Translations under genes and position numbers: made by a program
Assembly: GCA_902802815.1 (NCBI GenBank)
Contig: CADCNQ010000004.1
Span: 19,718 to 83,717 of the forward strand
Source of the DNA: an uncultured Bacteroidales bacterium
GTDB taxonomy: Bacteria > Bacteroidota > Bacteroidia > Bacteroidales > Bacteroidaceae
DNA length: 64,000 nucleotides
Direction of reading: 5' to 3'
Part shown: piece after piece, positions 54,472-64,000 of the stretch
How the letters are laid out: each line of letters begins with the position of its first letter
Numbering within the stretch: the stretch's first letter is position 1
Notes under the pieces: generated by a model
Seen by the model: only the letters and a program-made list of their open reading frames with translations
What the model was told of the DNA's origin: nothing
Database searches by the model: none

Positions 54472-57033
54472 TTACAGGAAACGGCTCGTATAGCCTATTT
54501 TCTTCTTTTTCATCTGTTCCGGCGTACCGGCAAACAACAATCTGCCACCTTCACGACCTCCCTCCGGTCCCATCTCTATCAGTCTATCGCACGCACGTAT
54601 CACATCTAGATTGTGTTCTATCACAATCACCGTATTCCCCTTGTCCACCAAACGGTTCAATACATCGAGAAGAACGCGTATATCCTCAAAATGCAATCCT
54701 GTAGTCGGCTCGTCCAGAATATATAATGTGCGTCCTGTATCTTTCTTGGAGAGCTCTGTAGCAAGCTTCACACGCTGGCTTTCCCCACCGGAGAGCGTTG
54801 TCGAGGACTGTCCCAGTTTAATATATCCGAGACCCACATCCTGCAAAGTCTTTATGCGACGCAGTATATCCGGCACGTGCTCGAAGAACTCTACAGCTTG
54901 ATTGATTGTCATATCAAGAACATCCGCAATACTCTTACCCTTGAAGCGCACCTCCAGAGTCTCGCGGTTATAGCGTTTGCCCATACATTCTTCGCAAGGC
55001 ACCATCACGTCGGGCAGGAAATTCATTTCGATACTGCGATAGCCGTTTCCGCCACATGCTTCGCAGCGTCCGCCCTTTACGTTGAATGAGAAACGCCCAG
55101 GCTTATATCCCCTTATTTTCGCATCAGGTAGGTTGACATACAGGTTTCTTATATCAGAGAACACACCTGTATATGTAGCAGGATTGCTTCTGGGTGTACG
55201 TCCGATAGGGCTTTGGTCTACGCACACCACTTTGTCAATATTCTCTATTCCTTCTATTGATTCGTATGGCAGCGGTTCTCTCAGGGAACGATAGAACTTT
55301 TGAGATAGTATTGGGTGCAGCGTCTCATTCACCAGAGTACTCTTACCGCTTCCGGACACACCGGTCACACCAATGAGACAACCAAGAGGAAATGTCACAT
55401 TCACATTCTTGAGGTTATTTCCCGAAGCGCCTTTGATGACCAGAGACAATCCATTTCCAGGTCTGCGTTTTTTAGGAACTGGTATTTTCTCCACACCGGC
55501 AAGATAGCGGGATGTCAGCGTATCTGTCTTCAGCATATCTTCGTAGGTACCCTGAAACACCACCTCACCGCCTTTTCTTCCTGCTCTCGGACCTATATCC
55601 ACTATCCAATCGGCATTCTGCATCATTTCCTCATCGTGCTCTACAACAATAACGGTATTACCCATATCACGCAGTTTCTTCAGCGAAGCGATGAGGCGCT
55701 CGTTGTCGCGTTGGTGCAAACCGATTGACGGTTCATCCAGGATATATAGCACATTCACCAGCCCCGAACCTATCTGTGTAGCCAACCTGATACGCTGACT
55801 CTCACCACCCGAGAGCGAAGCGCTGCTACGAGAGAGCGACAGATAACTCAGTCCCACGTCGAGCAGAAAGCCCAAACGTGTACGTATCTCTTTAAGTATC
55901 TCGGGAGCAATGCGTTTCTGATGCTCTGTAAGTTGTGAATCCAGATTGTCAAGCCACTCATTCAGTTCTTCTAAATCCATTGCCGAGACTTGAGCGATGT
56001 TCTTCCCGGCTATGAGATAATGTAGTGATTCCCTGCATAGTCTTTGTCCTCCGCATTCCGGGCACACCACACGATGCAGCTTACCGTCTTCATCGTCCAC
56101 ATCATCTTCGCTGTAGTCTCCCACTTCCTGTCCTTTGCGGTTCACCACCACATAACCTAGTCCTTTACAATGCGGACAAGCTCCCTGCGGGGAATTGAAC
56201 GAAAAATCGTGAGGAGCAGGGTCTCGATATGAGATTCCGCTTGTGGGACACATCAGACGCTTGGAATAATGATGAACTTCACCGGTTTCTGCGTCACACA
56301 CCATCATGACTCCACCACCCTCTTTCATCGCCGTTGCTATACTTCTGAGAAAGCGTTCTTTGTCCACATCATTCTCCTCATCAACTACTGACAAGGGAGG
56401 TGTCTTCACACGGTCAATCACAGCCTCCACATCATGATTCCTGTATCTGTCTACCTTCATTCCAGGAATCAATTCCTCTATCTCACCGTCCACACGGGCG
56501 TAAAGATAACCTTTGCGACGCAGACTTTCGAAGAGTTCACGGTAATGTCCCTTACGGTTCTTCACCAGCGGAGCAAGAATATAGAGTTTACGGTCTGCAT
56601 ACTTGGTCTGGATCAGTCCCATTATCTGCTCTTCTGTATAATGCACCATCCGTTCACCCGTAACATACGAATACGCCTCCCCGGCTCTCGCATAAAGCAG
56701 ACGGAAGAAATCGTAAATCTCCGTTGTGGTTCCCACTGTAGAGCGCGGATTCTTGTTTGTCGTCTTCTGCTCAATACTGATTACTGGCGATAGACCGGAT
56801 ATCTTGTCCACATCGGGCCTTGTCAGATTTCCCAGGAAATTGCGTGCGTATGCAGAAAACGTCTCTATATAACGTCTCTGCCCCTCAGCATATATGGTGT
56901 CAAATGCAAGCGACGATTTACCGCTGCCAGAGAGGCCGGTTATTACGGTCAAGGCCTTCCTCGGGATTTTCACGTCCACATTTTTCAGGTTGTGGACACG
57001 AGCACCCTCTACGATAATATATTCCTGCTCCAT
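54472..57033 (-). CDS. uvrA: UvrA-type excinuclease ATPase with shortened insertion domain
   Basis: UvrA recognises DNA damage and loads UvrB. The protein has two ABC units: [14 protein letters not shown] and [13 protein letters not shown], then [13 protein letters not shown] and [13 protein letters not shown], with the zinc fingers [20 protein letters not shown] and others. The length of 853 residues is below the usual ~940. Between CPHCKGLG and CPECGGQRL there are only ~30 residues, where E. coli UvrA has ~110, and the first zinc pair reads CPTSG instead of CxxC. It may be a paralog with altered damage recognition. A UvrB-binding region seems present, and uvrB lies 3.4 kb away. Confidence 0.88.
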   Translation of the reverse strand: MEQEYIIVEGARVHNLKNVDVKIPRKALTVITGLSGSGKSSLAFDTIYAEGQRRYIETFSAYARNFLGNLTRPDVDKISGLSPVISIEQKTTNKNPRSTVGTTTEIYDFFRLLYARAGEAYSYVTGERMVHYTEEQIMGLIQTKYADRKLYILAPLVKNRKGHYRELFESLRRKGYLYARVDGEIEELIPGMKVDRYRNHDVEAVIDRVKTPPLSVVDEENDVDKERFLRSIATAMKEGGGVMMVCDAETGEVHHYSKRLMCPTSGISYRDPAPHDFSFNSPQGACPHCKGLGYVVVNRKGQEVGDYSEDDVDDEDGKLHRVVCPECGGQRLCRESLHYLIAGKNIAQVSAMDLEELNEWLDNLDSQLTEHQKRIAPEILKEIRTRLGFLLDVGLSYLSLSRSSASLSGGESQRIRLATQIGSGLVNVLYILDEPSIGLHQRDNERLIASLKKLRDMGNTVIVVEHDEEMMQNADWIVDIGPRAGRKGGEVVFQGTYEDMLKTDTLTSRYLAGVEKIPVPKKRRPGNGLSLVIKGASGNNLKNVNVTFPLGCLIGVTGVSGSGKSTLVNETLHPILSQKFYRSLREPLPYESIEGIENIDKVVCVDQSPIGRTPRSNPATYTGVFSDIRNLYVNLPDAKIRGYKPGRFSFNVKGGRCEACGGNGYRSIEMNFLPDVMVPCEECMGKRYNRETLEVRFKGKSIADVLDMTINQAVEFFEHVPDILRRIKTLQDVGLGYIKLGQSSTTLSGGESQRVKLATELSKKDTGRTLYILDEPTTGLHFEDIRVLLDVLNRLVDKGNTVIVIEHNLDVIRACDRLIEMGPEGGREGGRLLFAGTPEQMKKKKIGYTSRFL

Positions 57034-57035
57034 CT

Positions 57036-57809
57036 TTACGGATTACCTGCAGAGTTGTCGTGGTTTTCGGTATATCCCGTCAAAACGTTTATCGCTTTCT
57101 TTATATTATACTCCACGCCGTCAGCTCCCTTTGCTTTTACACGAAGGAAATACACTCCGTCCTTCACCGTCTTACCTCCGTAAGTACCATCCCATCCGGC
57201 TTCGTACGTGTAGCAGTCTGTCCAAGAATACAACTTCTGTCCCCAGCGGTTGAAAACTACAGCCTCAAAGTCTACAATACCCTTCGGTCCGTTTCCGCCG
57301 CTCGAAGTCGTTGGAGCCGTACCCTTTGCCTGCAGGTAATCGTTCGTACCGTCCCCATTGGGAGAAAAAGCGTTGGGAAATTCCAGATGACTTTCTGTTA
57401 TGGTCAGGAGAAATACATTTCCAGAACCTCCGTAATCGTCCGGCCAGTTGTAAACGATGCCATCTCTCACTATCGTCGCTTTCAGAATGATGGTATATAT
57501 ACCACTTTCCATAAAAGTGTACCCCAGATTTTCATCGTCACGCATCAAAAACTCGGTATTATTCTTCAGCACTGTCCACATATATCGGCATTTAGCTCCC
57601 TCCACATTACTTGGATTCGCGTGAAAGAGAGCATTCAAAGGTGCATTCTGAGGCTCCACTTCATCACCGGGTTGCTTCTCAAAAGGATCCTCCCGCGCAG
57701 GAGAATACTCCACATAGGGCTCCAGTATAGGATCGTCAGCCGCACTCCATGCACTTAGCGTGATAAGCGTCAGGAAAAACGCCGTAATATATATTCTTAA
57801 ACTTTTCAC
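57036..57809 (-). CDS. Secreted protein with type IX secretion (CHU_C, type B) C-terminal domain
   Basis: The 257-residue protein starts, by my choice, with GTG at 57809 and a signal peptide ([22 protein letters not shown]). The C-terminal ~90 residues carry the gliding-motility-associated domain: [28 protein letters not shown] and GVYFLRVKA. This domain directs proteins through the type IX system. The longer frame to ATG 57860 crosses the TACTTTTG box, so I reject it. uvrA follows 2 bp after the stop codon. The N-terminal half is PKD-like, but only weakly. Confidence 0.8.
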   Translation of the reverse strand: MKSLRIYITAFFLTLITLSAWSAADDPILEPYVEYSPAREDPFEKQPGDEVEPQNAPLNALFHANPSNVEGAKCRYMWTVLKNNTEFLMRDDENLGYTFMESGIYTIILKATIVRDGIVYNWPDDYGGSGNVFLLTITESHLEFPNAFSPNGDGTNDYLQAKGTAPTTSSGGNGPKGIVDFEAVVFNRWGQKLYSWTDCYTYEAGWDGTYGGKTVKDGVYFLRVKAKGADGVEYNIKKAINVLTGYTENHDNSAGNP

Positions 57810-57814
57810 AGCTA

Positions 57815-57822
57815 CAAAAGTA
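57815..57822 (-). promoter_or_regulatory. -7 box of the type IX cargo-like gene
   Basis: TACTTTTG on the minus strand ends 5 bp before the GTG start. TTTA at the expected -33 position has one mismatch to TTTG. Confidence 0.55.
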
Positions 57823-57885
57823 TAAAAAAAATACCATATAATAAAAAAAACAGCCCACACTGTCCCCGAAGCCCGAACTTTTTTG

Positions 57886-57893
57886 TACTTTTG
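57886..57893 (+). promoter_or_regulatory. -7 box of the PorT-family gene
   Basis: TACTTTTG ends 5 bp before the ATG at 57899, so the mRNA would be leaderless or nearly so. It is divergent from the box at 57815-57822. Confidence 0.55.
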
Positions 57894-57898
57894 TACTT

Positions 57899-58615
57899 AT
57901 GAAACGCACATTATGCCTTCTTCTCCTGCTCGTTTTGACTCATATTGTGAGGGCTCAGGTGGGTGAATACCGCAGAGACCTTGCTATTGGTTTCAGCGGC
58001 GGCTATGTTCTAAACAAGGTGTCTTTCAATCCCACCATCAATCAAAAATATCATGGCGGCATGACTATCGGAGCCACCGTTCGTTACACGTGCGAGAGAT
58101 ACTATGGTATCATATGTGCTATTCAGGGCGAACTTAATTTCACCCAGTTCGGATGGACGGAGAATATTGAAACATCTTCAGACACCTATTCCCGCACGGT
58201 AAACTATCTCCAGCTTCCCGTCTTTGCCCGCATCGGTTTCGGGCGCGAGCGCAAAGGCGTTCAGGGCTACCTTCTCATTGGACCTCAGATAGCAGTTTGT
58301 GTCGGTGATCACGATAAGCGGGGCGGCGAATGGTCGATTGAGACACTCTCAAAGCGTCCCAACAATGTGATTGAGCAGTACTTCCTGCCTATTCAGAAGA
58401 AATTCGAATATGGTATAGGCGGCGGTTTGGGCATTGAAGTAAGCAACCCCAAGGTGGGACATTTCCAACTTGAGGGACGCTACTACTTCGGTTTGTCTTC
58501 CATATTCAACGACTCCAAGGCTGACAAGTTTACGCGCTCAGCCAACGGAGCCATTATTGCGAAGGTGACATGGCTTTATGATGTCATCCGTACAAAGAAT
58601 CCCAAGATCCGTTAA
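57899..58615 (+). CDS. PorT-family outer-membrane beta-barrel protein
   Basis: The 238-residue protein has a signal peptide and a small beta-barrel domain with LQLPVFARIGFG and LIGPQIAVCVG, typical of the PorT/OMP_b-brl family. PorT is a component associated with type IX secretion, and a type IX cargo-like gene lies divergently upstream. Whether this is PorT itself or a relative is open. It converges with DUF4293: the two TAA stop codons share the palindrome TTAA. Confidence 0.8.
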   Translation: MKRTLCLLLLLVLTHIVRAQVGEYRRDLAIGFSGGYVLNKVSFNPTINQKYHGGMTIGATVRYTCERYYGIICAIQGELNFTQFGWTENIETSSDTYSRTVNYLQLPVFARIGFGRERKGVQGYLLIGPQIAVCVGDHDKRGGEWSIETLSKRPNNVIEQYFLPIQKKFEYGIGGGLGIEVSNPKVGHFQLEGRYYFGLSSIFNDSKADKFTRSANGAIIAKVTWLYDVIRTKNPKIR

Positions 58616-59046
58616 CGCAGACGGTCGAGACTCTTCACCAGCAGTTCGTCCTTCAGTATAAGGCGGAACGACTGGTAGTTGAGCACCAAACAGCAGAATG
58701 GCAACGCTGCCGGAATGCACACGTTTAGGAACAGTCCGCTCTCTGCCGCTTCTTTGGTCAGTTGCCAGTAAGCATATCCGTAGAGAGCATACCATGCCAC
58801 GAGCAGAATGATGGTGAACGTCATCACCCTCATCTGCAAAGCACGCTTACGGAACAGGAAGATATCTCCCAGCGTCATCACACCGGCCAATGCCAGTATG
58901 ACACCAAGCGGCAGATAACTCCACCCCGTCAGGTCCTGTGTGAAACCTTCTATCACAGTGAGCCTTGCCAGAGGACAGAAAAAAGACACGATGCCGGCAA
59001 TAATTGCCGAACAAAACATCAAGAGGCTCTGAAGACGCTGAATCAT
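58612..59046 (-). CDS. DUF4293 four-helix membrane protein
   Basis: The 144-residue protein has four membrane segments and the typical start MIQRLQSLLM seen in DUF4293. Function is unknown. It starts at the stop codon of the rpoZ-like gene (1-bp overlap) and is the last gene of the bamD unit. Confidence 0.85.
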   Translation of the reverse strand: MIQRLQSLLMFCSAIIAGIVSFFCPLARLTVIEGFTQDLTGWSYLPLGVILALAGVMTLGDIFLFRKRALQMRVMTFTIILLVAWYALYGYAYWQLTKEAAESGLFLNVCIPAALPFCCLVLNYQSFRLILKDELLVKSLDRLR

Positions 59047-59390
59047 CAGTACTGCTCCTCTTCCTCTTCCTGATCTCTTCCATCGCGGAAGAAGATACGT
59101 CCTTCCTCAAACTCCTTCGTTGCTATCAACGTGGGCTTCGGCATACGTTCGTAGTAACGGCTGATTTCAATCTGCTCACGGTTCTCAAACACCTCATCAA
59201 TAGCGTTGTCCGATGACGAAGAAAACTCCTGCAGCTTTGCAGAGAGTTCCTGCTTGAGTTCTGCGCTGATTTGATTTGCGCGCTTTGCAATGATAGCAAC
59301 ACTCTCGTAGATATTGCCGGTATCCTCGCAGAGGTCCATCACATCACGGGTCACCGTGTTCATCGGGGCGTTAGTCTTCCTGTAATCCAT
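59046..59390 (-). CDS. rpoZ: RNA polymerase omega subunit (RpoZ-like)
   Basis: The 114-residue protein has the omega core NIYESVAIIAKRANQISAELKQEL and a Bacteroidetes-specific acidic tail. Omega helps assemble RNA polymerase. It lies 28 bp after bamD. The order bamD-rpoZ-DUF4293 is, from memory, common in Bacteroidales. Confidence 0.88.
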   Translation of the reverse strand: MDYRKTNAPMNTVTRDVMDLCEDTGNIYESVAIIAKRANQISAELKQELSAKLQEFSSSSDNAIDEVFENREQIEISRYYERMPKPTLIATKEFEEGRIFFRDGRDQEEEEEQY

Positions 59391-59418
59391 AGTTTGGAGA
59401 AATATTTGTTGTTTATTA

Positions 59419-60276
59419 TTAATCTTTTTTGGGCTTGATGTCGATATTTTTTTTCTGCACCATTTTTTCTGCGCTTTCGTGCATTCTCATCGCTTCAGCC
59501 ATATATTTGCTTTCAGGATAATCACCTATGAATGAATAGAATTCATCAATAGCGTCTCTGAATCTCTGTTCCTTCTTCTCTTCCACGCTCTTCATTGCAA
59601 GATGATATTTGGAGCGAAGGATGAGTATTGAGAAGTTTTCACGCATCTCATTGGAGGCATAGGGAAAGTCCCTCAGCGCGTTCTGCGCTGTCACCACGCA
59701 CGCTTCGTAATTCGAACCGCCCGAAGTGCAATTGCCGATATACGTACCCAGGTCGTAGTAGAGCTTCGCACTCATGTATTCCTTCTCTATCAGTCTGTCC
59801 TGCAGAGCGTATATCATCTGATGCGTCTCGTTCTTGATACGTGTATAGGGATAATAGTCGAGGAACTGCTGAAACTCGTGTATCGCCTGATATGTGTTCG
59901 ACTGGTCCAAACGCGGGTCGGGAGCTTTCTTGTAGAGCGAATATCCTGCATAATAACGGGCATATTCCACATACTGTCCCTTAGGGTAGCTCTGATAGTA
60001 TTTTCTGAAATATTGGGCGGCATTTTCATAATCCCTGCACATGAACGAACTCATCGCCAGCATATACAGGCTCTCCTCTCCGTTGAGGGTACCCTTCATC
60101 ACAGCCAGCAGTTCACCGAACATCAGCGATGCCTTGACGTATTTGCCCTCGAAGAAGTATTGCTTAGCCACCTCGTACTTGTACTCGTAGTCATTGGACT
60201 TTTCCAATGCATTAAACCGCTTGCAACCGGTCAGAACAAATAGAGCCAGTACTAATATGAGTATATTCTTTGCCAT
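59419..60276 (-). CDS. bamD: BamD, outer-membrane assembly lipoprotein
   Basis: BamD is an essential lipoprotein of the BAM complex. The 285-residue protein has the lipobox LTGC and TPR-type repeats: [25 protein letters not shown] and later [32 protein letters not shown], which is close to the YfiO/BamD family. It is the first gene of the bamD-rpoZ-DUF4293 unit and starts 8 bp after a TACCTTTG box. Confidence 0.92.
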   Translation of the reverse strand: MAKNILILVLALFVLTGCKRFNALEKSNDYEYKYEVAKQYFFEGKYVKASLMFGELLAVMKGTLNGEESLYMLAMSSFMCRDYENAAQYFRKYYQSYPKGQYVEYARYYAGYSLYKKAPDPRLDQSNTYQAIHEFQQFLDYYPYTRIKNETHQMIYALQDRLIEKEYMSAKLYYDLGTYIGNCTSGGSNYEACVVTAQNALRDFPYASNEMRENFSILILRSKYHLAMKSVEEKKEQRFRDAIDEFYSFIGDYPESKYMAEAMRMHESAEKMVQKKNIDIKPKKD

Positions 60277-60284
60277 TCAGCGCG

Positions 60285-60292
60285 CAAAGGTA
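60285..60292 (-). promoter_or_regulatory. -7 box of the bamD unit
   Basis: TACCTTTG on the minus strand ends 8 bp before the bamD ATG. A TTGC lies 21-22 bp further upstream. Confidence 0.6.
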
Positions 60293-60399
60293 CAACAATT
60301 TTCTCACACGCACGCAACACTATCCCACTTTTTTGTTCCTATTCACGTTTTTTAGCAAAAAAGAAACGTTCCTCATGCTTCAAAGAAGCAAAAAAACAC

Positions 60400-60407
60400 T
60401 ACCTTTG
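60400..60407 (+). promoter_or_regulatory. -7 box of the uvrB unit
   Basis: TACCTTTG ends 7 bp before the uvrB ATG. The -33 region is weak. Confidence 0.55.
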
Positions 60408-60414
60408 CACCTTG

Positions 60415-62457
60415 ATGGACTTCAAACTCACCTCTGCATACAGCCCCACAGGCGACCAGCCCGATGCCATCCGCCAACTCACCGAGGGTCTGCGGGAAGG
60501 CCTGCCTGCCCAGACCCTTCTTGGTGTCACAGGCAGCGGCAAGACATTCACGATGGCCAATGTCATCCGCAATTTCGGGCGTCCCACCCTCATTCTATCC
60601 CACAACAAGACACTCGCGGCGCAACTCTACGGTGAGATGAAACAGTTCTTCCCCGACAATGCGGTAGAATACTACGTGTCATATTACGACTACTACCAAC
60701 CGGAGGCATATATTCCTTCCACAGACACTTATATCGAGAAAGACCTCGCCATCAACGAGGAAATCGACCGCCTCCGCCTTTCCGCCACAAGTGCCCTGCT
60801 TTCCGGTCGCAACGATGTCATCGTGGTGTCGTCGGTGAGCTGCATCTACGGCATGGGTAATCCTGCCGCATTCTACGAGAATGTCATCGATCTCACCGTG
60901 GGACAGACCATCAGCCACAACGCTCTCCTGCGACGTCTGCTCAATTCGCTTTACGTGCGCAACGACCTCACGCCCACCAGAGGCTCCGTACGGGTCAAGG
61001 GCGACACCGTCGACATATTCCTTGCCTACAGCGAACGCATTCTGCGCATATCGTTCTGGGGTGACGAAATCGAGAAAATCGAGGAACTCGACAGCGATAC
61101 ACTTGACAGTATCTGCGAGTTCTCCGACTACCGCATCTATCCTGCAAATCTATTTATCACATCGCCTGATAAACAGGAAGCTGCCATCGCTTTGATAAAG
61201 GAAGACTTGAAGGACCAGGTAGCCTACTTCCAAAGCATCGGAAAGGATTTTGAAGCACAGCGTCTTGAGGAGCGCGTCAACTACGACATAGAGATGATTC
61301 GCGAACTGGGTCACTGCTCCGGTATTGAAAACTACAGCCGCTATTTCGACGGTCGCGCTCCCGGCACCCGTCCTTATTGTCTGCTCGACTTTTTCCCGAA
61401 GGATTTCCTGCTCATCATCGATGAGAGCCATGTTTCCGTACCTCAAATACGTGCCATGTACGGAGGCGACCAGGCGCGCAAGACCAACCTAGTGGAATAC
61501 GGTTTCCGCCTTCCTGCCGCCAAAGACAACCGTCCTCTCACTTTTGAGGAATTCGAGTCGCTCACCCCGCAGACGATATACGTCTCCGCCACTCCGGCCG
61601 ACTATGAGCTGGAGCGCTCCGAGGGTGTTGTGGCTGAACAGGTGATACGCCCCACCGGACTTCTCGACCCTCCCATCGAGGTGCGCCCTTCCCTCCATCA
61701 GGTGGACGACCTCATGGAGGAAATCACTCTGCGAGTAGAGCGCGGCGAGCGCACTCTCGTCACCACGCTGACAAAACGTATGGCAGAGGAACTTACTGAA
61801 TATCTACTGCGCTACAACATCAAAGCCACATACATCCATTCCGAGGTGGACACTTTGGAACGCGTGCAAATACTTGACAATCTGCGCAAAGGCATCATCG
61901 ATGTCCTCGTGGGTGTCAACTTGCTGCGCGAGGGTCTCGACCTCCCGGAGGTATCTCTCGTTGCCATCCTCGATGCCGACAAGGAGGGATTCCTGCGCTC
62001 CCACCGTTCTCTCACCCAGACCGTCGGACGTGCTGCGCGCAATGTCAACGGTCTTGCCATCATGTATGCCGACACCGTCACGGATTCGATGCGCCTCACC
62101 ATCGACGAGACCAACCGTCGCCGCGAGAAGCAGATGAGATATAATAAGGAGCACGGCATCACTCCCCGTCAGATACACAAGAGCGGCACAATGACCGACC
62201 TGCTTGCCATTCAGCGGGCCACAGGTGAGAAGCGGGCCTACATCGAACCCGAGCCCGTACCTGTTTCCCAAGCTGCCGAGACGCAGGAGCAACTGCAGCT
62301 CACACCAGAGCAGCGTCGCAAGGCCATCGAGCGCCTTCGCAAGGAGATGCAGGCTGCCGCCAAGAAACTGGACTTCATCCTGGCAGCCCGTCTGCGCGAC
62401 GAGATGCTTGCTCTCATGGCTCTTGATGAGGAGGACACATCCACGCAACAGAAATAA
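60415..62457 (+). CDS. uvrB: UvrB, excinuclease ABC subunit B
   Basis: UvrB verifies DNA damage and positions UvrC. Motifs are complete: Walker [16 protein letters not shown], the beta-hairpin [38 protein letters not shown], and the helicase motif [31 protein letters not shown]-terminal UVR motif is also present ([27 protein letters not shown]). The length of 680 residues is normal. I chose ATG 60415; the TTG at 60412 is adjacent but less likely. The thioesterase gene begins 15 bp downstream. Confidence 0.97.
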   Translation: MDFKLTSAYSPTGDQPDAIRQLTEGLREGLPAQTLLGVTGSGKTFTMANVIRNFGRPTLILSHNKTLAAQLYGEMKQFFPDNAVEYYVSYYDYYQPEAYIPSTDTYIEKDLAINEEIDRLRLSATSALLSGRNDVIVVSSVSCIYGMGNPAAFYENVIDLTVGQTISHNALLRRLLNSLYVRNDLTPTRGSVRVKGDTVDIFLAYSERILRISFWGDEIEKIEELDSDTLDSICEFSDYRIYPANLFITSPDKQEAAIALIKEDLKDQVAYFQSIGKDFEAQRLEERVNYDIEMIRELGHCSGIENYSRYFDGRAPGTRPYCLLDFFPKDFLLIIDESHVSVPQIRAMYGGDQARKTNLVEYGFRLPAAKDNRPLTFEEFESLTPQTIYVSATPADYELERSEGVVAEQVIRPTGLLDPPIEVRPSLHQVDDLMEEITLRVERGERTLVTTLTKRMAEELTEYLLRYNIKATYIHSEVDTLERVQILDNLRKGIIDVLVGVNLLREGLDLPEVSLVAILDADKEGFLRSHRSLTQTVGRAARNVNGLAIMYADTVTDSMRLTIDETNRRREKQMRYNKEHGITPRQIHKSGTMTDLLAIQRATGEKRAYIEPEPVPVSQAAETQEQLQLTPEQRRKAIERLRKEMQAAAKKLDFILAARLRDEMLALMALDEEDTSTQQK

Positions 62458-62472
62458 CACAGCATACACACC

Positions 62473-62937
62473 ATGAAGAAGATTATCAATCCTTTTGTAA
62501 AGATTGAGGGATACTGCTGCCCTGGCTGCTGTCCCACCAACGAGCGCGGCCTGCGCCTCGAGTTTTTCGAAGACGGCGACGATATTGTCAGTTACTGGAC
62601 TCCCGACCCCAACCTGCAGAGCTGGCGCAACACACTGCACGGCGGCATCCATTGTATGATGCTCGACGAGGTGGCCGGATGGGTTGTCTTCCACAAACTG
62701 AAGACGGTTGCCGTAACAAGCCGCATGGACACAAAGTACGTCAAGCCTATCACCATCGACGGCGGTGTAGTTGAGATGCGTGCCCGTCTCACAAAGCAGG
62801 TGCGCCAGGTGTCATATATCGATGCAGAACTGATTCAGGGGGGCGAAGTGTGCACCAGGGCTCAGGTGATTTATTTCTGCCATTCCCGCGAGCGTTCCCT
62901 CGCCGAGTACAATTTCGGAGGCTGCGAAACGGAATAG
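62473..62937 (+). CDS. PaaI-like hotdog-fold thioesterase
   Basis: The 154-residue protein has the hotdog pattern with NTLHGGIHCMMLDEVAGWVV, the active-site loop of PaaI-type acyl-CoA thioesterases, and TKYVKPI later. The N-terminus carries a Cys-rich segment (GYCCPGCCPTNE). The substrate is unknown. It is co-transcribed with uvrB by position. Confidence 0.88.
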   Translation: MKKIINPFVKIEGYCCPGCCPTNERGLRLEFFEDGDDIVSYWTPDPNLQSWRNTLHGGIHCMMLDEVAGWVVFHKLKTVAVTSRMDTKYVKPITIDGGVVEMRARLTKQVRQVSYIDAELIQGGEVCTRAQVIYFCHSRERSLAEYNFGGCETE

Positions 62938-62942
62938 TAAAG

Positions 62943-62984
62943 TTTATTGGTTATTGGTTATAGGTTATTGGTTATAGGTTATTG
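62943..62984. repeat. Heptamer array, unit GGTTATT/GGTTATA
   Basis: Five to six 7-bp units start 5 bp after the stop codon of the thioesterase gene. Confidence 0.9.
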
Positions 62985-62990
62985 AATTAT

Positions 62991-63053
62991 TTTCGTTTTG
63001 GTTTTCGTTTTGGTTTTCGTTTTCGTTTTCGTTTTCGTTTTGGTTTTCGTTTA
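62991..63053. repeat. Hexamer array, unit GTTTTC/GTTTTG
   Basis: About ten 6-bp units follow the heptamer array and reach to 8 bp before the ATG at 63061. They form the 5' region of the next gene. Confidence 0.9.
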
Positions 63054-63060
63054 ATGATCA

Positions 63061-63600
63061 ATGGTTATAGATTTCGAGGACATACTGCATAGAGACCTGC
63101 ATCAATATCTGTTGGGCATGAAGGCGGTTGATGAGTTGCTCCCGCAGTGCCCGGATGTGGAGGACAAATGGGAGGAGATTGCACGGGCGTATATTCCGGA
63201 CGGCATACGTGAGTTCAGGGACTATCCTTCGGCCTCGCTCGGCTGGATGATGTATATCGGCATGGCTTTGGCCAAGATGTGGGATGATGATTGGGACGCC
63301 TGTTCGAGGAAGGACGACCTCTACACCGACATGAGAGACCGTCGCGGCTACGACTCCATGGATGAGTATATCCGCGAGGAGGTGTTGGAGCTACAGGGAG
63401 CGGAATATGCTGATGTGGAGAAGGTTACTGGCGAATGTGCTTCCCGTGTTTACAATGCTCTAATGCGTCAGGGTATCGAACCCGGCACGAAAGAGGCTTT
63501 CGACGCTTACGTAGCTTGTTTGCACCAGCTTTACCTCTTCGGCGTCGCCCTGCAGCTGAAACGCATGGGTTATCACATGACAAAAGAAAACTGCCTCTAA
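63061..63600 (+). CDS. Unknown soluble protein
   Basis: The 179-residue protein is helical and acidic, with no signal peptide and no recognised motif. Segments such as LGWMMYIGMALAKMWDDDWD and CLHQLYLFGVALQLKRMGY suggest an all-alpha fold. The gene is preceded by the hexamer array and its stop codon lies in a heptamer array. Codon use matches the neighbours, so it is likely real. Confidence 0.7.
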   Translation: MVIDFEDILHRDLHQYLLGMKAVDELLPQCPDVEDKWEEIARAYIPDGIREFRDYPSASLGWMMYIGMALAKMWDDDWDACSRKDDLYTDMRDRRGYDSMDEYIREEVLELQGAEYADVEKVTGECASRVYNALMRQGIEPGTKEAFDAYVACLHQLYLFGVALQLKRMGYHMTKENCL

Positions 63601-63651
63601 ACTCTAAACTCTAAACTTTCCACTGCCTCTAAACTCTAAACTCTAAACTTT
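63590..63651. repeat. Duplicated gene end with heptamer array (unit CTAAACT)
   Basis: A 30-bp segment (63590-63619), starting at ACTGCCTC and containing three CTAAACT-type units, is repeated exactly at 63622-63651. The first copy includes the last codons and stop of the unknown protein. Confidence 0.9.
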
Positions 63652-64000
63652 ATAGAGGAACCTCATTTATCATTTATCATTTAGGGCGCAGCCCGCTGCC
63701 CTCTTACTTCTTACTTCCTCCTTGCCAGCTACTAGCCAGCTCCCAGGCAGCTCCTTCTCTCGTCTTTCCCATACTGTTGGCAAGGAGTTGGCAAGCTCAA
63801 ATAGCTTGCCTGAGTTTGCCTACACCTTGCCAACACCTTGCCAACACCTTGCCTAAGGTTTACCTGGTAGATAGGTAGTACATAGGTAGTAGATAGGTAG
63901 TAGATATGTGGTTCGCTGATTTAGGTTGTCAGTTTTCTTTCTTACGACTAGAAGCAGTTGACGGGTTAATAATTAAGAACTGTTCTCAGTTGACAGTCGT
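63652..64000. other. Gene-free end of the window
   Basis: Apart from the duplicated gene end and copy 2 of the dispersed element (63743-63907), I see no gene, promoter or terminator here. Confidence 0.7.
63743..63907 (+). repeat. Dispersed intergenic element, copy 2 (~165 bp)
   Basis: It is collinear with 19873-20037: CCAGGCA, CATACTGTTGGCAAGGAG, AAATAGCTTGCCTGAG, three CCTTGCCAACA 11-mers, CCTAAGGTTTACCTGGTA and ATAGGTAGTAG units. Differences are scattered substitutions. Confidence 0.9.

Noticed and set aside
57810..57860. Upstream ATG start for the type IX cargo-like gene
   Set aside because: The extension crosses the TACTTTTG box and would spoil the signal peptide.

Overview
The window is a contiguous chromosomal piece of a mid-GC member of the Bacteroidales, most like Prevotella and its relatives. 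Supporting signs are promoters of the Bacteroidetes type (a TTTG-like -33 box, 19-20 bp, then TAnnTTTG), start codons without Shine-Dalgarno sequences, many signal-peptidase-II lipoproteins, an LptC lipoprotein, a PorT-family protein, a type IX secretion C-terminal domain, a BamD lipoprotein and a Bacteroidetes-type RpoZ. No rRNA, CRISPR array, insertion sequence or prophage is visible. The only tRNA seen is tRNA-Ser(TGA).

Layout. 1-3.4 kb: the end of an ABC-F ATPase, then grpE-dnaJ-folC. 3.5-16.7 kb: a sugar superlocus. galM, an FHS-family permease, galK, a lipoprotein mutarotase and an SSS symporter are followed by a hairpin terminator, then araD-araA-araB-tkt-rpiB. Together these take galactose and L-arabinose from the periplasm into glycolysis and the pentose phosphate pathway. 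16.8-19.5 kb: an outer-membrane protein and a Gly/Tyr-rich secreted protein. 20.0-27.5 kb: a TPR region with two tandem TPR-retropepsin fusions, a LytTR regulator with a small membrane protein, a Sel1 lipoprotein, and a TPR lipoprotein that resembles the fusions without their protease domain.

27.7-35.1 kb is the most unusual part. Three consecutive minus-strand transcription units encode a WYL regulator; an OLD-like ATPase with a possible PLD-like partner; and two paralogous unknown proteins with a PIF1-type helicase. All three start from promoters with the same palindromic operator, RCGAACATWGNNTTCGY, exactly 10 bp upstream of an identical TACCTTTG box. I read this as one WYL-controlled regulon and a candidate undescribed defence or DNA-transaction island.

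35.8-38.7 kb: a translationally coupled operon (nitroreductase, GNAT, PheC-like lipoprotein, DUF1294), another GNAT, and tRNA-Ser. 38.9-47.7 kb: a TlpA-like lipoprotein, then the leftward group DUF4105, a degenerate alkaline-phosphatase-like protein, secA and a Uup-like ABC-F protein. 47.8-54.5 kb: envelope genes (outer-membrane protein, lptC, a CBS/CorC protein, a PpiD-like foldase, an MFS transporter). 54.5-64 kb: a short uvrA, a type IX cargo-like protein, a PorT-family protein, the bamD-rpoZ-DUF4293 operon, uvrB, a thioesterase and an unknown protein.

The intergenic DNA is rich in repeats: heptamer arrays that touch stop codons, 8-, 11- and 22-bp arrays, a 42-bp perfect inverted pair 16 kb apart, and two copies of a ~165-bp dispersed element. 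Several genes start only 5-9 nt after their TAnnTTTG box, which suggests leaderless or nearly leaderless mRNAs.
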